Shown here piece after piece: positions 32,925 through 41,702 of a stretch of DNA of 64,000 bases (position 1 is the first letter of the stretch; each line of letters begins with the position of its first letter). The notes below the pieces were generated by a model that was given only the letters and a program-made list of their open reading frames with translations, was not told the origin of the DNA and made no database searches. Location of the stretch: contig NZ_CP112880.1 in NCBI RefSeq assembly GCF_028747205.1, positions 8,033,501 to 8,097,500 on the forward strand. The letters are read 5' to 3'. This DNA is from Streptomyces sp. CA-278952 (GTDB lineage Bacteria > Actinomycetota > Actinomycetes > Streptomycetales > Streptomycetaceae). The translations under genes and the position numbers were made by a program.

Positions 32925-35045
32925 ATGAGAAGCAGAGGCACCACCCCGCACGCACTCCGCAGAAGAGCGGCCGCCGCACTGTCCGCACTGGTCATGGGCG
33001 CCGCACTCGCGGTGGCCGTACCCGGGCAGGCGTCGGCCGCCGACCGCGTCGACAACCCCTACGCGGGCGCCACCGCGTACGTGAACCCCGACTGGTCCGC
33101 CAAGGCCGCGGCCGAGCCCGGCGGGGACGTCATCGCGGACGAGCCGTCCTTCGTCTGGATGGATCGCATCGCCGCGATCGGCGGCACACCCGGCGCGCGA
33201 GGCCTGCGCGCGCACCTCGACACGGCCGTGAGCCAGGGAGCCGACCTCTTCCAGGTCGTCATCTACAACCTGCCCGGCCGGGACTGCGCGGCCCTCGCCT
33301 CAAACGGTGAACTCGGCCCCACCGAGCTGGACCGCTACAAGGACGACTACATCGACCCCATCGCCGGCATCCTCGGTGACCCCGCCTACGCGAGCCTGCG
33401 CATCGTCACGCTCATCGAACCGGACTCGCTGCCCAACCTCGTCACCAACGCCGGAGGGACCGCCGGCTCCACCCCCGAGTGCGCCACGATGAAGGCCAAC
33501 GGCAACTACGAGAAGGGCATCGGATACGCCCTGCACACCCTGGGCGCGCTGCCCAACGTCTACAACTACGTCGACGCCGCCCACCACGGCTGGCTCGGCT
33601 GGGACTCCAACTTCGTTCCCGCGGCACAGCAGTTCAAGAAGGCCGCGACGATGGAGGGCGCCTCCGTCTCCGACGTGCACGGCTTCATCGTGAACACGGC
33701 CAACTACTCGGCGCTCCAGGAGCCGCACTTCGCGGTGACCGACTCCGTGAACGGGACCACGGTGCGCCAGTCGCGCTGGGTGGACTGGAACTACTACGTG
33801 GACGAGCTCTCGTTCGCGAAGGCCCTGCGCACGGAGCTGGTCCGTCAGGGCTTCGCCTCCGACATCGGCATGCTCATCGACACCGCCCGCAACGGCTGGG
33901 GCGGCTCCTCCCGGCCCGCCGGACCCGGACCGCTGACCAGCGCCGACGCCTATGTCGACGGTGGCCGGACCGACCGCCGCATCCACGCGGGCAACTGGTG
34001 CAACCAGAGCGGCGCGGGCATCGGCGAGCGTCCCACGACCGCCCCCGAGCCGGGGATCGACGCCTACGTCTGGGCCAAGCCCCCGGGCGAGTCCGACGGC
34101 AGCAGCGAGCCCAGGGACAACGACGAGGGCAAGGGCTTCGACCGGATGTGCGACCCGACGTACACCGGCAACGGCCGCAACGGCTTCAACCTCACGGGCG
34201 CGCTGCCCGACTCCCCGGTGGCCGGGCACTGGTTCTCCGGACAGTTCCAGGAACTGCTCCGCAACGCCAACCCGCCGCTGGGCGGCGGCAGCGGAGGAGA
34301 GGACGACACACAGGCGCCGAGCGTGCCCACGAACCTGCGGGTGACGGCCAAGTCCAGCAGCAGTGTCACCCTCGCCTGGGCGGCGTCCACGGACGACACG
34401 GGCGTCACGGGGTACGACGTCCTCCGCGACGGCACCCGGGTGGGGACGACGGCCACGACGACGTACACGGACACCGGCTTGAGCGCCTCGACCGCCTACA
34501 GCTACTCGGTCAGGGCCAAGGACGCCGCAGGCAACCTCTCGGCCGGGGCCCCCGCGGCACAGGTCACCACCGAGGCGGGCGGCGGCACCGGAACGGGCGC
34601 GCTCAAAGCCGAATACCGCAACACCGACGGCTCTCCGACCGACAACCAGATCCGGATGTCCCTGCGCCTGGTCAACACCGGTTCGGCCGCGATCGACCTG
34701 TCCACGGTCACGGCCCGCTACTGGTTCACCTCCGACGGCGGCGCGAGCACCTTCGCCACCGCCTGCGACTACGCGGTGCTGGGCTGCGGCAGCGTGACGC
34801 ACGGCGTCCGACCGGTGAGCTCACCGGCCACCGGCGCCGGCCACTACCTGGAGGTCGGCTTCGGCGCCGGCAGCCTCGCGGCGGGCGCCACGACCGGGGA
34901 GATCCAACTGCGGATCAACAAGAGCGACTGGTCGGCGTTCCAGGAGAGCGACGACTACAGCCGCTCCACCAACACCGCCTTCGCCGACGCCCCGAGGGTC
35001 GGCGTCTTCACCGGCTCCACCCTCGCCTGGGGCACCGCCCCCTGA
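32925..35045 (+). CDS. Secreted GH6 cellobiohydrolase with FN3 and CBM3-like modules
   Basis: 706 residues. Signal peptide of about 38 residues with an initial RRR (possible Tat), cleaved near QASAADR. The GH6 catalytic domain spans about 45-450 and carries both family signatures, VIYNLPGRDCAA (catalytic Asp) and LIEPDSLPN. A Gly/Ser linker leads to a fibronectin type III domain (about 465-550: PSVPTNLRVTAKSSSSVTLAW) and then a CBM3-type cellulose-binding module (about 560-706: LKAEYRNTDGSPTDNQIRMS). It releases cellobiose from cellulose chain ends. Expression is probably controlled by CebR. Confidence 0.93.
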   Translation: MRSRGTTPHALRRRAAAALSALVMGAALAVAVPGQASAADRVDNPYAGATAYVNPDWSAKAAAEPGGDVIADEPSFVWMDRIAAIGGTPGARGLRAHLDTAVSQGADLFQVVIYNLPGRDCAALASNGELGPTELDRYKDDYIDPIAGILGDPAYASLRIVTLIEPDSLPNLVTNAGGTAGSTPECATMKANGNYEKGIGYALHTLGALPNVYNYVDAAHHGWLGWDSNFVPAAQQFKKAATMEGASVSDVHGFIVNTANYSALQEPHFAVTDSVNGTTVRQSRWVDWNYYVDELSFAKALRTELVRQGFASDIGMLIDTARNGWGGSSRPAGPGPLTSADAYVDGGRTDRRIHAGNWCNQSGAGIGERPTTAPEPGIDAYVWAKPPGESDGSSEPRDNDEGKGFDRMCDPTYTGNGRNGFNLTGALPDSPVAGHWFSGQFQELLRNANPPLGGGSGGEDDTQAPSVPTNLRVTAKSSSSVTLAWAASTDDTGVTGYDVLRDGTRVGTTATTTYTDTGLSASTAYSYSVRAKDAAGNLSAGAPAAQVTTEAGGGTGTGALKAEYRNTDGSPTDNQIRMSLRLVNTGSAAIDLSTVTARYWFTSDGGASTFATACDYAVLGCGSVTHGVRPVSSPATGAGHYLEVGFGAGSLAAGATTGEIQLRINKSDWSAFQESDDYSRSTNTAFADAPRVGVFTGSTLAWGTAP

Positions 35046-35077
35046 CCTGCTCCACCACCCGCAAGGATCCCGGCACA

Positions 35078-35119
35078 GCCGCTGCCCCTCTCCCCGGACG
35101 ACGGGAGAGGGGCAGCGGC
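35078..35119. terminator. Strong bidirectional terminator
   Basis: Perfect 17-bp arms, the left one GCCGCTGCCCCTCTCCC, with an 8-base loop, between the ends of the cellulase (+) and the HtaA-like pseudogene (-). Confidence 0.85.
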
Positions 35120-35147
35120 GCGGAGACCGGGACGGACAGGACCCGGG

Positions 35148-35863
35148 TCAACGCACGTCGACCCGGTCGCCGGCGCCGGTCGTGCCCAGACGGGCCGACG
35201 TGGCCTTGAACTGCGCCTTCCAGGTGCCGTCCTTCTTGGCGGTGAACCCCTTCGAGAACACACCCTTGCCGTTGGTGCGTACGGTCGCCGACTTGCTCCA
35301 CTTGCTGGAGCCGTCGGCCTTGAACAGGATGATCACCCACTGGCCGGAAGTGTTCTTCCAGGTGCCGTCCAGGCTGCGCAGGGTGCCCTTGACGGTGATG
35401 GTGCGCCCCTTGCGGACCGGCTCGGGGGAGGCGTTGAAGCCGGAGACGGCGGTCCGACACGAGGGTTGGCGAGTGTGATGGCGGCTATCCCGTGACTCGG
35501 GACCGCGTAGGTGACCGAGCCGCCGAAGCGCACATCGGCGGAGCGCTCGGCAGGGTTCACCGAGCCGTGCTTGACGGGGTAGCCGACCCGTCCGGTCGCA
35601 TCCGAGGTCGCGCCGCCGGCGACGTTCACCGAGCCGCCCGAGCCGGTGACGTAGCGGACCCAGGTGTCCTTGAAGCCCCAGGAGGACCGGCCGGACACCA
35701 GGATCGGGGAGGCCGCGGACGTGGTACCTCCGGCCTCGGCCCGCTCGGCTGCGTGGATGCCCGGGGTGGCGGCGGAGGCGGGGACGGCGAGGACGCCGGC
35801 GCCCACGGATACGACGGTCAGGGCGGCAAGAGCGGCCAGGCGGCCGCGGCGGGGCATGGACAT
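35148..35863 (-). pseudogene. Frameshifted secreted protein: HtaA-like domain plus Ig-like domain
   Basis: From ATG at 35863 (GGAG 11 bases upstream) the frame encodes a signal peptide and the first half of an HtaA-like haem-binding domain (SSWGFKDTWVRYVTG; HGIAAITLANPRV). After about 35455 this frame degenerates, while another frame continues with TAVSGFNASPEPVRKGRTIT and a bacterial Ig-like domain ending GAGDRVDVR. The second half of HtaA is missing, so a deletion that also shifted the frame is more likely than a single sequencing error. HtaA proteins take part in haem uptake. Confidence 0.7.
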
Positions 35864-35993
35864 GCGCTGCGTGTCTCCTTCGGGGGAGGGGCGCGGCGCA
35901 CGTCTGGACGGATCCGTTCCCGGGAGGCGAACGAAAGAAGGGGGGATACCGGCTTCTCGGCGTGTGGGGACCCGAAGACGACACACCGCATAG

Positions 35994-36010
35994 TAGGTGG
36001 GCTTGCCTAA
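35994..36010. promoter_or_regulatory. Degenerate iron box (DmdR/IdeR-like)
   Basis: On the minus strand TTAGGCAAGCCCACCTA, resembling the actinobacterial iron box TTAGGTTAGGCTAACCTAA but two bases shorter and partly degenerate. Its place, 131 bases upstream of the HtaA-like pseudogene, suits an iron-regulated haem gene. It also directly abuts the end of the MpaB-like gene. Confidence 0.4.
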
Positions 36011-37189
36011 TTATCGCGATGGGGTGTGGCTGGGGACGGTGACGGCGGGCGGGCTCCATCGGCGGGCGCGGGACGACCCGGGGGAGACGCCGTACTCCTC
36101 CTTGAGCTGTTCGGGGATGGCGTAGTGCATCACGCGTCCACGGGTGAGGGAGGACAGTTCGAGGACGGTGGTGAGGTGACCGATCCGGTCCAGGGCCCAG
36201 GCGCCGAGGGGGGACCGGTCCTCGACGGTCTCCAGGACGCCGAGGAGGTGGGGTACGGCCTTGACGACGGTGTCCCACGAAGTGCGGGGCACCTGGAGCC
36301 AGTCGGCGCAGGTGCCGCCGACCAGATGCCGGATGAGCGCGGAGACGATCGGGTCGAAGAGGGTTCCGGGCACGACCTCCTCGTAGAGGTCGATGAGCTG
36401 CCGGGTCAGCAGGGCGCCCTCCTCGGAGGGCCCCATGTGCCGGACCATGTAGAGATCGAGGAACCGGCGCGCCTCGTCCAGGGACCGGGGGACGGCCTCC
36501 TGGCTGACGCCCAGCATCGCGCCGACCACACGCCAGGCGTAGTAGTAGGCCGCCGCGCCCTCTTCCGACATGTGGATGCCGAGGCGGTGCAGGCTGTCGA
36601 GCACGAGCAGCGAGAAGAACATCTGCCCGCCGATCATGTCCTCCTGGCAGATCGGCGTCCCGAGCGCGTCGGTGTCCCACCGCTCCTCGCGCAGGAGGTG
36701 ATGGCGGATCGACGCGTGCAGAAGGCGGACCTTCTGGGCGGCGGGGAGGAAGCGGCCCCCGGCCTCGAAGGCGTCGGGCCGCATCAGATAGACGGTGAAC
36801 TGGCCGGTCTCCGCCATCCGTTTGGAGGGGTACTTCAGTCCGTGCGTGGCGGAGAGGAGCTTCGCCACATGCGGGACCACGTAGCAGGCAGGCATGGAGG
36901 CGAACGACAGCGCGGTGGAAATATGCACGTTGTTGTCGATGAAGAACAGCCGGGCCCTCTCCATCTCCTCCCAGTCGACCCAGGACGGCGGGGCGCTCGT
37001 GGCCTGAAGGTAGTCCCGGGCGACATCGGGCAACCCCTCCGGCAGGGGAGCGCCGGCGGTGGAGACGTAGCGCATCAGTGTGTTGAACTTGCCCACCTCC
37101 CCGCGTTCGAAGAGCGCGGCGACGGTGGCGTCGGCCAGTTCGTCACCGCCCTGCCGCAGGGCGTTCATCGAAGCCTCGGAATAGGTCAA
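36011..37189 (-). CDS. MpaB/Lcp-type oxygenase (DUF2236)
   Basis: 392 residues, no signal peptide. It reads as an oxygenase of the MpaB/latex-clearing-protein superfamily: MERARLFFIDNNVHISTALSFASMPACYV, RMAETGQFTVYLM, KVRLLHASIRHHLL (the likely haem-ligand region) and EDMIGGQMFFSLLVLDSLHRLGI. MpaB' oxidatively cleaves a prenyl side chain and Lcp cleaves polyisoprene, so cleavage of a polyprenyl chain is a reasonable inference. It lies 64 bases downstream of a polyprenyl diphosphate synthase in the same operon. Confidence 0.82.
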   Translation of the reverse strand: MTYSEASMNALRQGGDELADATVAALFERGEVGKFNTLMRYVSTAGAPLPEGLPDVARDYLQATSAPPSWVDWEEMERARLFFIDNNVHISTALSFASMPACYVVPHVAKLLSATHGLKYPSKRMAETGQFTVYLMRPDAFEAGGRFLPAAQKVRLLHASIRHHLLREERWDTDALGTPICQEDMIGGQMFFSLLVLDSLHRLGIHMSEEGAAAYYYAWRVVGAMLGVSQEAVPRSLDEARRFLDLYMVRHMGPSEEGALLTRQLIDLYEEVVPGTLFDPIVSALIRHLVGGTCADWLQVPRTSWDTVVKAVPHLLGVLETVEDRSPLGAWALDRIGHLTTVLELSSLTRGRVMHYAIPEQLKEEYGVSPGSSRARRWSPPAVTVPSHTPSR

Positions 37190-37252
37190 GACGGACTTCC
37201 TCCTTCTCGGTGCGATGCGGTGAAGTGCGATGTGCGGCTGGCGGGCCAGGGG

Positions 37253-38308
37253 TCACGACAGCCGGACGGTCGCCGACTTCGCCAGCGCGGTCAGGGCGTC
37301 GGACGCGCGCGGTGGCACGTCCAGCTCATGGAGGGCGTCGAGGGCTTCCTCGACGCGCGCCGTGATCATGCCTTCGACGAGGCCGGGGGTCTTCAGCCTG
37401 CGCATGACCGCGCGCACCGCGTCCAGCCCGTCCTCGTCCAGGTCGCGCCGGCCCAGAAGGGCCCTCAGCCGGTCACGGTCGTCATCACCGGCGACCCTCC
37501 AGGTCTCCGCCAGGAGGGTCGTGGGCCGGTGACCGCACACGTCGTCGGCGTTGGCCTTGCCGGTGCGTCCCGGATCTCCGAACAGCCCGAGCAGATCGTC
37601 CCTCAGCTGGAAGGCCTCGCCGAGCGGCAGCCCGTACGCGGAGTAGCCCTCGCACAGCCGACCGCCCGCCCCGGCCAGCGCGCCACCGATCAACAGGGGC
37701 TGCTCAACGGTGTACTTGGCGGTCTTGTACCGGATCACCTTCAGCGAGGCCGCGGTGTCCGGCTCCGCTCCGGTGCGCAGGATCTCCAGACACTCGCCCG
37801 CGATCAGCTCCCGGCCCAGAACCGTCCACAACGGGCGGGCCCGGCCCAGATAGGCGACGGGCAGACCGCTGGTGGTGAACAGTTGCCCGGCCATTCCCAT
37901 CAGCAGATCGCCCACCAGCATCGCCAGCGACCTGGCGGCGGCGACGGAACGCGGGCGGCGGCGCACGGCACCGCGCAGAGCGATGTGCGCGGTGGGGCGG
38001 CCGTGCCGCAGAGCGCTGTCGTCGATGAGATCGTCGTGTACGACAGCGGCGGCGTGGATCAGCTCCAGCGAAGCCGCCGCCCGCACCAGCGCGTCGCTGT
38101 CCGGCTGCCCCGCCGCCCGCCAGCCCCAGTAACAGAACGCCGCCCGCAGCCGTTTGCCGTCCGCGACGACCGCCTCCACCTGCGCGGCCACCGGGGCCAG
38201 GGCCGGGTCGATCGCCGCGAACAGATCGGCCTCCCGGGCGACGAACGGGTGCAGCATCTCGTCGATCCGGACCTTGAACGCGGCCGCGTCCCAGCGGTCA
38301 GGCGTCAT
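37253..38308 (-). CDS. Polyprenyl (geranylgeranyl-type) diphosphate synthase
   Basis: 351 residues from ATG at 38308 (an upstream in-frame ATG at 38332 is possible). Trans-prenyltransferase motifs: GKRLRAAF, first aspartate motif HDDLIDD (92-96) with RHGRPTAH, YKTAKYTVEQPLLIGG, and second motif FQLRDDLLGLFGD. A Leu-Glu-Leu-Ile-His-Ala segment before the first motif suggests a C20 or longer product. The start overlaps the 3' end of the small upstream gene by 11 bases, so translation is coupled. The MpaB-type oxygenase follows. Confidence 0.9.
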   Translation of the reverse strand: MTPDRWDAAAFKVRIDEMLHPFVAREADLFAAIDPALAPVAAQVEAVVADGKRLRAAFCYWGWRAAGQPDSDALVRAAASLELIHAAAVVHDDLIDDSALRHGRPTAHIALRGAVRRRPRSVAAARSLAMLVGDLLMGMAGQLFTTSGLPVAYLGRARPLWTVLGRELIAGECLEILRTGAEPDTAASLKVIRYKTAKYTVEQPLLIGGALAGAGGRLCEGYSAYGLPLGEAFQLRDDLLGLFGDPGRTGKANADDVCGHRPTTLLAETWRVAGDDDRDRLRALLGRRDLDEDGLDAVRAVMRRLKTPGLVEGMITARVEEALDALHELDVPPRASDALTALAKSATVRLS

Positions 38309-38576
38309 CGGCGGCCCGCCGGGCGACGGCATGCCGGGCCAGCAGCTCCAGATGGGCCGGCGGCGGGGCGGCGTACCGGCCGAGCACCAGGCGCCCGCGC
38401 GCGATCAGTTCGTGCTCGGCGTCCGCAGCCAGTTCAGCGGCGTCCGAGCGGTGCAGCAGCCCGCGCACCGCTCCCAGGGCCGAACCCACCGTGCTCACCG
38501 CCAGATCGGCCGCCCCTGCCACGAGCAGGACCACCCGCTCGTCCAGGCGCCCGTCACGTCCCGTTTCTCGCGTCAT
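38298..38576 (-). CDS. Small helical protein heading the prenyl-synthase operon
   Basis: 92 residues from ATG at 38576 with GGGGAG 5 bases upstream. It begins MTRETGRDGRLDERVVLL, followed by a hydrophobic helix (VAGAADLAVSTVGSALGAVRGLL) and an amphipathic C-terminal half (ELAADAEHELIARGRLVLGR). No family recognised; it may be a partner or membrane anchor of the overlapping prenyl synthase. Confidence 0.6.
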   Translation of the reverse strand: MTRETGRDGRLDERVVLLVAGAADLAVSTVGSALGAVRGLLHRSDAAELAADAEHELIARGRLVLGRYAAPPPAHLELLARHAVARRAADDA

Positions 38577-38861
38577 GCCACTCCCCACCCCACAACTGCC
38601 GATGGCGCGGGTCGCGCGCCCGTCCCACAGCATGGCGACGCACCGGGCGCCGAAGGGGCGAAAGACACGATCGAGTGATCAACTCGCTCGACTGTACGGT
38701 TCGCTGCCGCGATCGCTCTCGTCACCGACTGCCCGCGCTGCGAGGTCTACGGGACGAGCCTGCGCGCCGCCGGCCCGCCGCTGGAGATGCCGCGTTGCCG
38801 CGCCCGAGACGTACGACGGACCGGCCGCGGACCTCCGGACGTGGTGGGCGCGGTCGATCCG

Positions 38862-40007
38862 TCAGCGCCGAAGACCGGCGTTCAGCCGGGCGGCCTGGCG
38901 CGTGAGATGGTCGCGCTCGGCGAGCGTGGGGGCGCTGTGGGCGGCCTCCGTGTAGAGCCGGGCCGCCTTCGGCAGGTCGCCGTCGCGCTCGTGGAGATAC
39001 GCCGCCACCGCCGTGTGGCGGGGCAACGTGTCGCTCAGCGCCGCGAGTTCGGCCAGCCCGGCGCGCGGTCCGTCGGCCTCGCCGACGGCCACCGCCCGGT
39101 TGAGCCGGACGACCGGGCTGTCCGTCAGGGCCGCCAGTTCGTCGTACCACTCGACGATCTGCACCCAGTCGGTCTCCCCGGCGGTCGGCGCGTCGGCGTG
39201 GAGCGCCGCGATGGCGGCCTGGGCCTGGAACTCGCCCAGCCGGTCGCGGGCGAGGGCCCCTTGCAGGATCCCGACGCCCTCGGCGATCGCCCCGGTGTCC
39301 CAGCGGCCCCGGTCCTGCTCGGCGAGTGGCACCAGGCTCCCGTCGGGCGCGGTCCGGCTGGCGCGGCGGGCATGGTGGAGCAGCATGAGGGCGAGCAGCC
39401 CCGCCACCTCCGGGTGGTCGATCGCTGCTGCGAGTTGCCGGGTGAGCCGGATCGCCTCGGCGGCGAGGTCGACGTCGCCGGAATAGCCCTCGTTGAAGAC
39501 CAGATAGAGGACGCGCAGCACGGTGGCGACATCGCCGGGCTGATCGAACGGCACGCCGGAGACGGTGCGCTTCGCCCGGCTGATGCGCTGTGCCATCGTC
39601 GCCTCGGGCACCAGATAGGCCCGGGCGATCTGGCGGGTCGTGAGCCCGCCGACGGCGCGCAGGGTGAGCGCGACGGCGGACGACGGCGTCAGCGACGGGT
39701 GGGCGCACAGGAAATAGAGCTGGAGCGTGTCGTCCACTGCCGGCACGGGGCCGGGCGCGGGCTCCTCGTCGACGAGGTCCTCCCGCCGCCGCCGGGCGGC
39801 CTCCGCCCGGGTCGCGTCGAGGAACCGCCGCCAGGCCACGGTGACCAGCCAGCCCTTCGGGTCCCGCGGTCGCTCGTCCGGCCATACGCGGACCGCCTCG
39901 ACCAGGGCGTCCTGCACGGCGTCCTCGGCCGCCGCGAAGTCTGCTCCGCGGCGGACGAGGATTCCGAGGACGCTCGGTGTGAGGCTCCGCAGGAGGGCCT
40001 CGTTCAT
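38862..40007 (-). CDS. ECF42-type RNA polymerase sigma factor with C-terminal extension
   Basis: 381 residues. Sigma2 region: RRGADFAAAEDAVQDALVEAVRVWP...DPKGWLVTVAWRRFLDATR. Sigma4 region: VGGLTTRQIARAYLVPEATMAQRISRAKR. A long C-terminal TPR-like extension (about 180-381) with VLYLVFNEGYSGD and the LNRAVAV...GP segment is diagnostic of group ECF42. These sigma factors have no anti-sigma factor and are encoded with DGPF proteins, as here, starting 7 bases after one. Targets usually include the DGPF gene itself. Confidence 0.9.
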   Translation of the reverse strand: MNEALLRSLTPSVLGILVRRGADFAAAEDAVQDALVEAVRVWPDERPRDPKGWLVTVAWRRFLDATRAEAARRRREDLVDEEPAPGPVPAVDDTLQLYFLCAHPSLTPSSAVALTLRAVGGLTTRQIARAYLVPEATMAQRISRAKRTVSGVPFDQPGDVATVLRVLYLVFNEGYSGDVDLAAEAIRLTRQLAAAIDHPEVAGLLALMLLHHARRASRTAPDGSLVPLAEQDRGRWDTGAIAEGVGILQGALARDRLGEFQAQAAIAALHADAPTAGETDWVQIVEWYDELAALTDSPVVRLNRAVAVGEADGPRAGLAELAALSDTLPRHTAVAAYLHERDGDLPKAARLYTEAAHSAPTLAERDHLTRQAARLNAGLRR

Positions 40008-40014
40008 CGTGGGG

Positions 40015-40422
40015 TCACTCCGTGACGGTGGGCGGCGCGGACAGGAACGGGCGGACCTCCAGCCACTCGTGGATGGGCTTCCCGCCCGCTCCCGGAGCGG
40101 CCGACAGCTCCCCGGCCAGTTCGACGGCGCGGTCGTAGCCGTCGACGTCGATGATCATCCAGCCGGCGATGAGGTCCTTGGTCTCGGCGAACGGTCCGTC
40201 GGTGACCGGCGGGCGGCCCTCGCCGTCGTACCGGACCCACGCGCCCTCGGGGGCGAGCGCCGAGCCGTCGACGAACTCCCCCGTCTTCTCCAGCCGGTCC
40301 GCGAAGTCCTGCATGTACTGCATGTGCGCCGAGATCTCCTCGGGCGTCCACTGGTCCATCGGTACGTCGTTGACCGAGGCCGGGGCTCCACGGTAGTGCT
40401 TGAGCAGAAGGTACTTGGCCAT
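40015..40422 (-). CDS. DGPF-domain (YCII-related) protein
   Basis: 135 residues from ATG at 40422 with GGAG 9 bases upstream. It carries the namesake motif VTDGPFAETKDLIAGWMIIDVDGYDRAVELA and an N-terminal MAKYLLLKHYRG strand. Ferredoxin-like YCII fold; biochemical function unknown. It forms an operon with the ECF42 sigma gene, the standard arrangement. Confidence 0.9.
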   Translation of the reverse strand: MAKYLLLKHYRGAPASVNDVPMDQWTPEEISAHMQYMQDFADRLEKTGEFVDGSALAPEGAWVRYDGEGRPPVTDGPFAETKDLIAGWMIIDVDGYDRAVELAGELSAAPGAGGKPIHEWLEVRPFLSAPPTVTE

Positions 40423-40705
40423 GGTGCTACTCCTCGGTGCTGTGCGGCCCATTGTGGCCGCTTTCACTCCAGGGACGGAGCCGGATACGGGTTCTCGACA
40501 TCGTCGCCCGGAAACCTCTCGAAATCTCTTCGGCGGGCCGGGTACGAGCCCGCGATCCCTGCTCGCGCGGGCCCCACGGACGTAACCGCACGGGCTCCGC
40601 TCGACGGCCCTCGGGACCGCCACGCGGACTGGACGGACCTCGCCGCGTTCACCTGCCGGAACGGCGCTGACGCCGTTGGCACACGACCCGGGGCGGCTCC
40701 GGAGG
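40423..40705. other. Gap without a recognisable gene
   Basis: Apart from small hairpins (for example GCCCGCG...CGCGCGGGC near 40555) I see no coding pattern. It probably holds the promoter of the DGPF/ECF42 operon near its left end. Confidence 0.5.
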
Positions 40706-40745
40706 GCCCCGCGGTCCGAGCCGACGGCGTCGAGGACCGCGGGGC
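40706..40745 (-). terminator. Terminator of the MarR gene
   Basis: Perfect 12-bp arms GCCCCGCGGTCC/GGACCGCGGGGC with a 16-base loop, starting immediately after the stop codon of the MarR gene. Confidence 0.6.
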
Positions 40746-41237
40746 TCATTCCTCCGTGCAGCTGAAGTTCTGCGGGGAGGTCCGCAGCTTGCCCAGCAGT
40801 CGGCGCAGCGTGGCCCGGTCGCGCTCGGACAGGTCCGCGAAGAGTTCGTCCTCCACGGTGTTGAGTGCCGTGTCCGAGGTCCGGAGCTGCGAGGCGCCCC
40901 GTGGAGTGATCTCGACGATGTGGCGGCGCCGGTCGGCGGTGTCGCGACGACGGCGTACGAGATCGTCGCCCTCGAGATCGTTGAGGAGGGCCACGAGGAC
41001 GCTGGGGTCGACGTCGAGCCTCTCGACGAGCGCCTTCTGTGTGACCGGCCCGTCGGCGAGCTGCAGGAGCGTCATCATGTGCCGCGGGGTGAGCCCGGTG
41101 GCCGCGAGCGCCTTGTGGATGAGGGTCTGCGTCGCGTTGCCGTGGTAGGCGAGCAGGAATTCGAGGCGGTAGCCCGGATCACCGGGAGACGTCGAAGGCC
41201 CCGCCGATGGATGGGCGGCCCTGTCCTGAGCTGGCAT
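40746..41237 (-). CDS. MarR-family regulator
   Basis: 163 residues. Winged helix: GLTPRHMMTLLQLADGPVTQKALVERLDVDPSVLVALLNDLEGDDLVRRRRDTADRRRHIVEIT. C-terminal dimerisation helix ends PQNFSCTEE with one Cys. Divergent from a DoxX-like membrane protein gene, its probable target. Confidence 0.88.
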   Translation of the reverse strand: MPAQDRAAHPSAGPSTSPGDPGYRLEFLLAYHGNATQTLIHKALAATGLTPRHMMTLLQLADGPVTQKALVERLDVDPSVLVALLNDLEGDDLVRRRRDTADRRRHIVEITPRGASQLRTSDTALNTVEDELFADLSERDRATLRRLLGKLRTSPQNFSCTEE

Positions 41238-41335
41238 TCCACCACGGTATCAGGGTCCATATTGTGGAGCATCTGAAATCGTTTATAGTCATCAACGATC
41301 GAACCATTCGCATCATTGATGATCCCGAGGTGGCC
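41238..41335. promoter_or_regulatory. MarR/DoxX divergent promoter region with dyads
   Basis: This 98-base AT-rich stretch contains ATCAT-TG-ATGAT (near 41312-41323) and a wider pair TCATCAA...TTGATGA. MarR dimers bind such dyads, so this is the likely operator region; exact promoter boxes are not clear. Confidence 0.45.
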
Positions 41336-41683
41336 ATGTTCATCGCCTACGCCGTGGTCGGCGTCCTTCTCGCCTTCGCGCTCGGCGCCTCCGCCGTGCT
41401 GACGTTCACGCGCAATGAGGCCATCACGGCCTCGATGGGCAAGGTGGGCGTCCCCGGCACCTGGTTCCCCTGGCTGGCCTCGCTCAAGGCGGCCGGCGCC
41501 CTCGGCCTCCTGATCGGCCTCGGCGTGCCACTGATCGGATCCGCCGCGGCCGTCGGCGTCGTCCTCTACTTCATCGGGGCCGTCGTTACCCACCTGCGCG
41601 TCAAGGACTACGAGATCGCGCCGCCCGTGGTGCTCGCCCTGCTGGCCGCCGCCGCACTGGTCCTGCGCGTGCTGTCGGCCTGA
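41336..41683 (+). CDS. DoxX-like four-helix membrane protein
   Basis: 115 residues from ATG with GAGG 6 bases upstream. Four hydrophobic helices: FIAYAVVGVLLAFALGASAVL, LKAAGALGLLIGLGV, IGSAAAVGVVLYFIGAVVTHL and VVLALLAAAALVLRVL; HLRVKDY separates the last two. This is the DoxX-like (PF13564) pattern. Physiological role unknown; often under MarR or TetR control. Confidence 0.8.
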   Translation: MFIAYAVVGVLLAFALGASAVLTFTRNEAITASMGKVGVPGTWFPWLASLKAAGALGLLIGLGVPLIGSAAAVGVVLYFIGAVVTHLRVKDYEIAPPVVLALLAAAALVLRVLSA

Positions 41684-41702
41684 GCGCCACGACCGCTGCC
41701 GG

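Noticed and set aside
40464..40682. Small minus-strand ORF in the gap between the DGPF and MarR genes
   Set aside because: No ribosome site, weak codon bias and no recognisable features.
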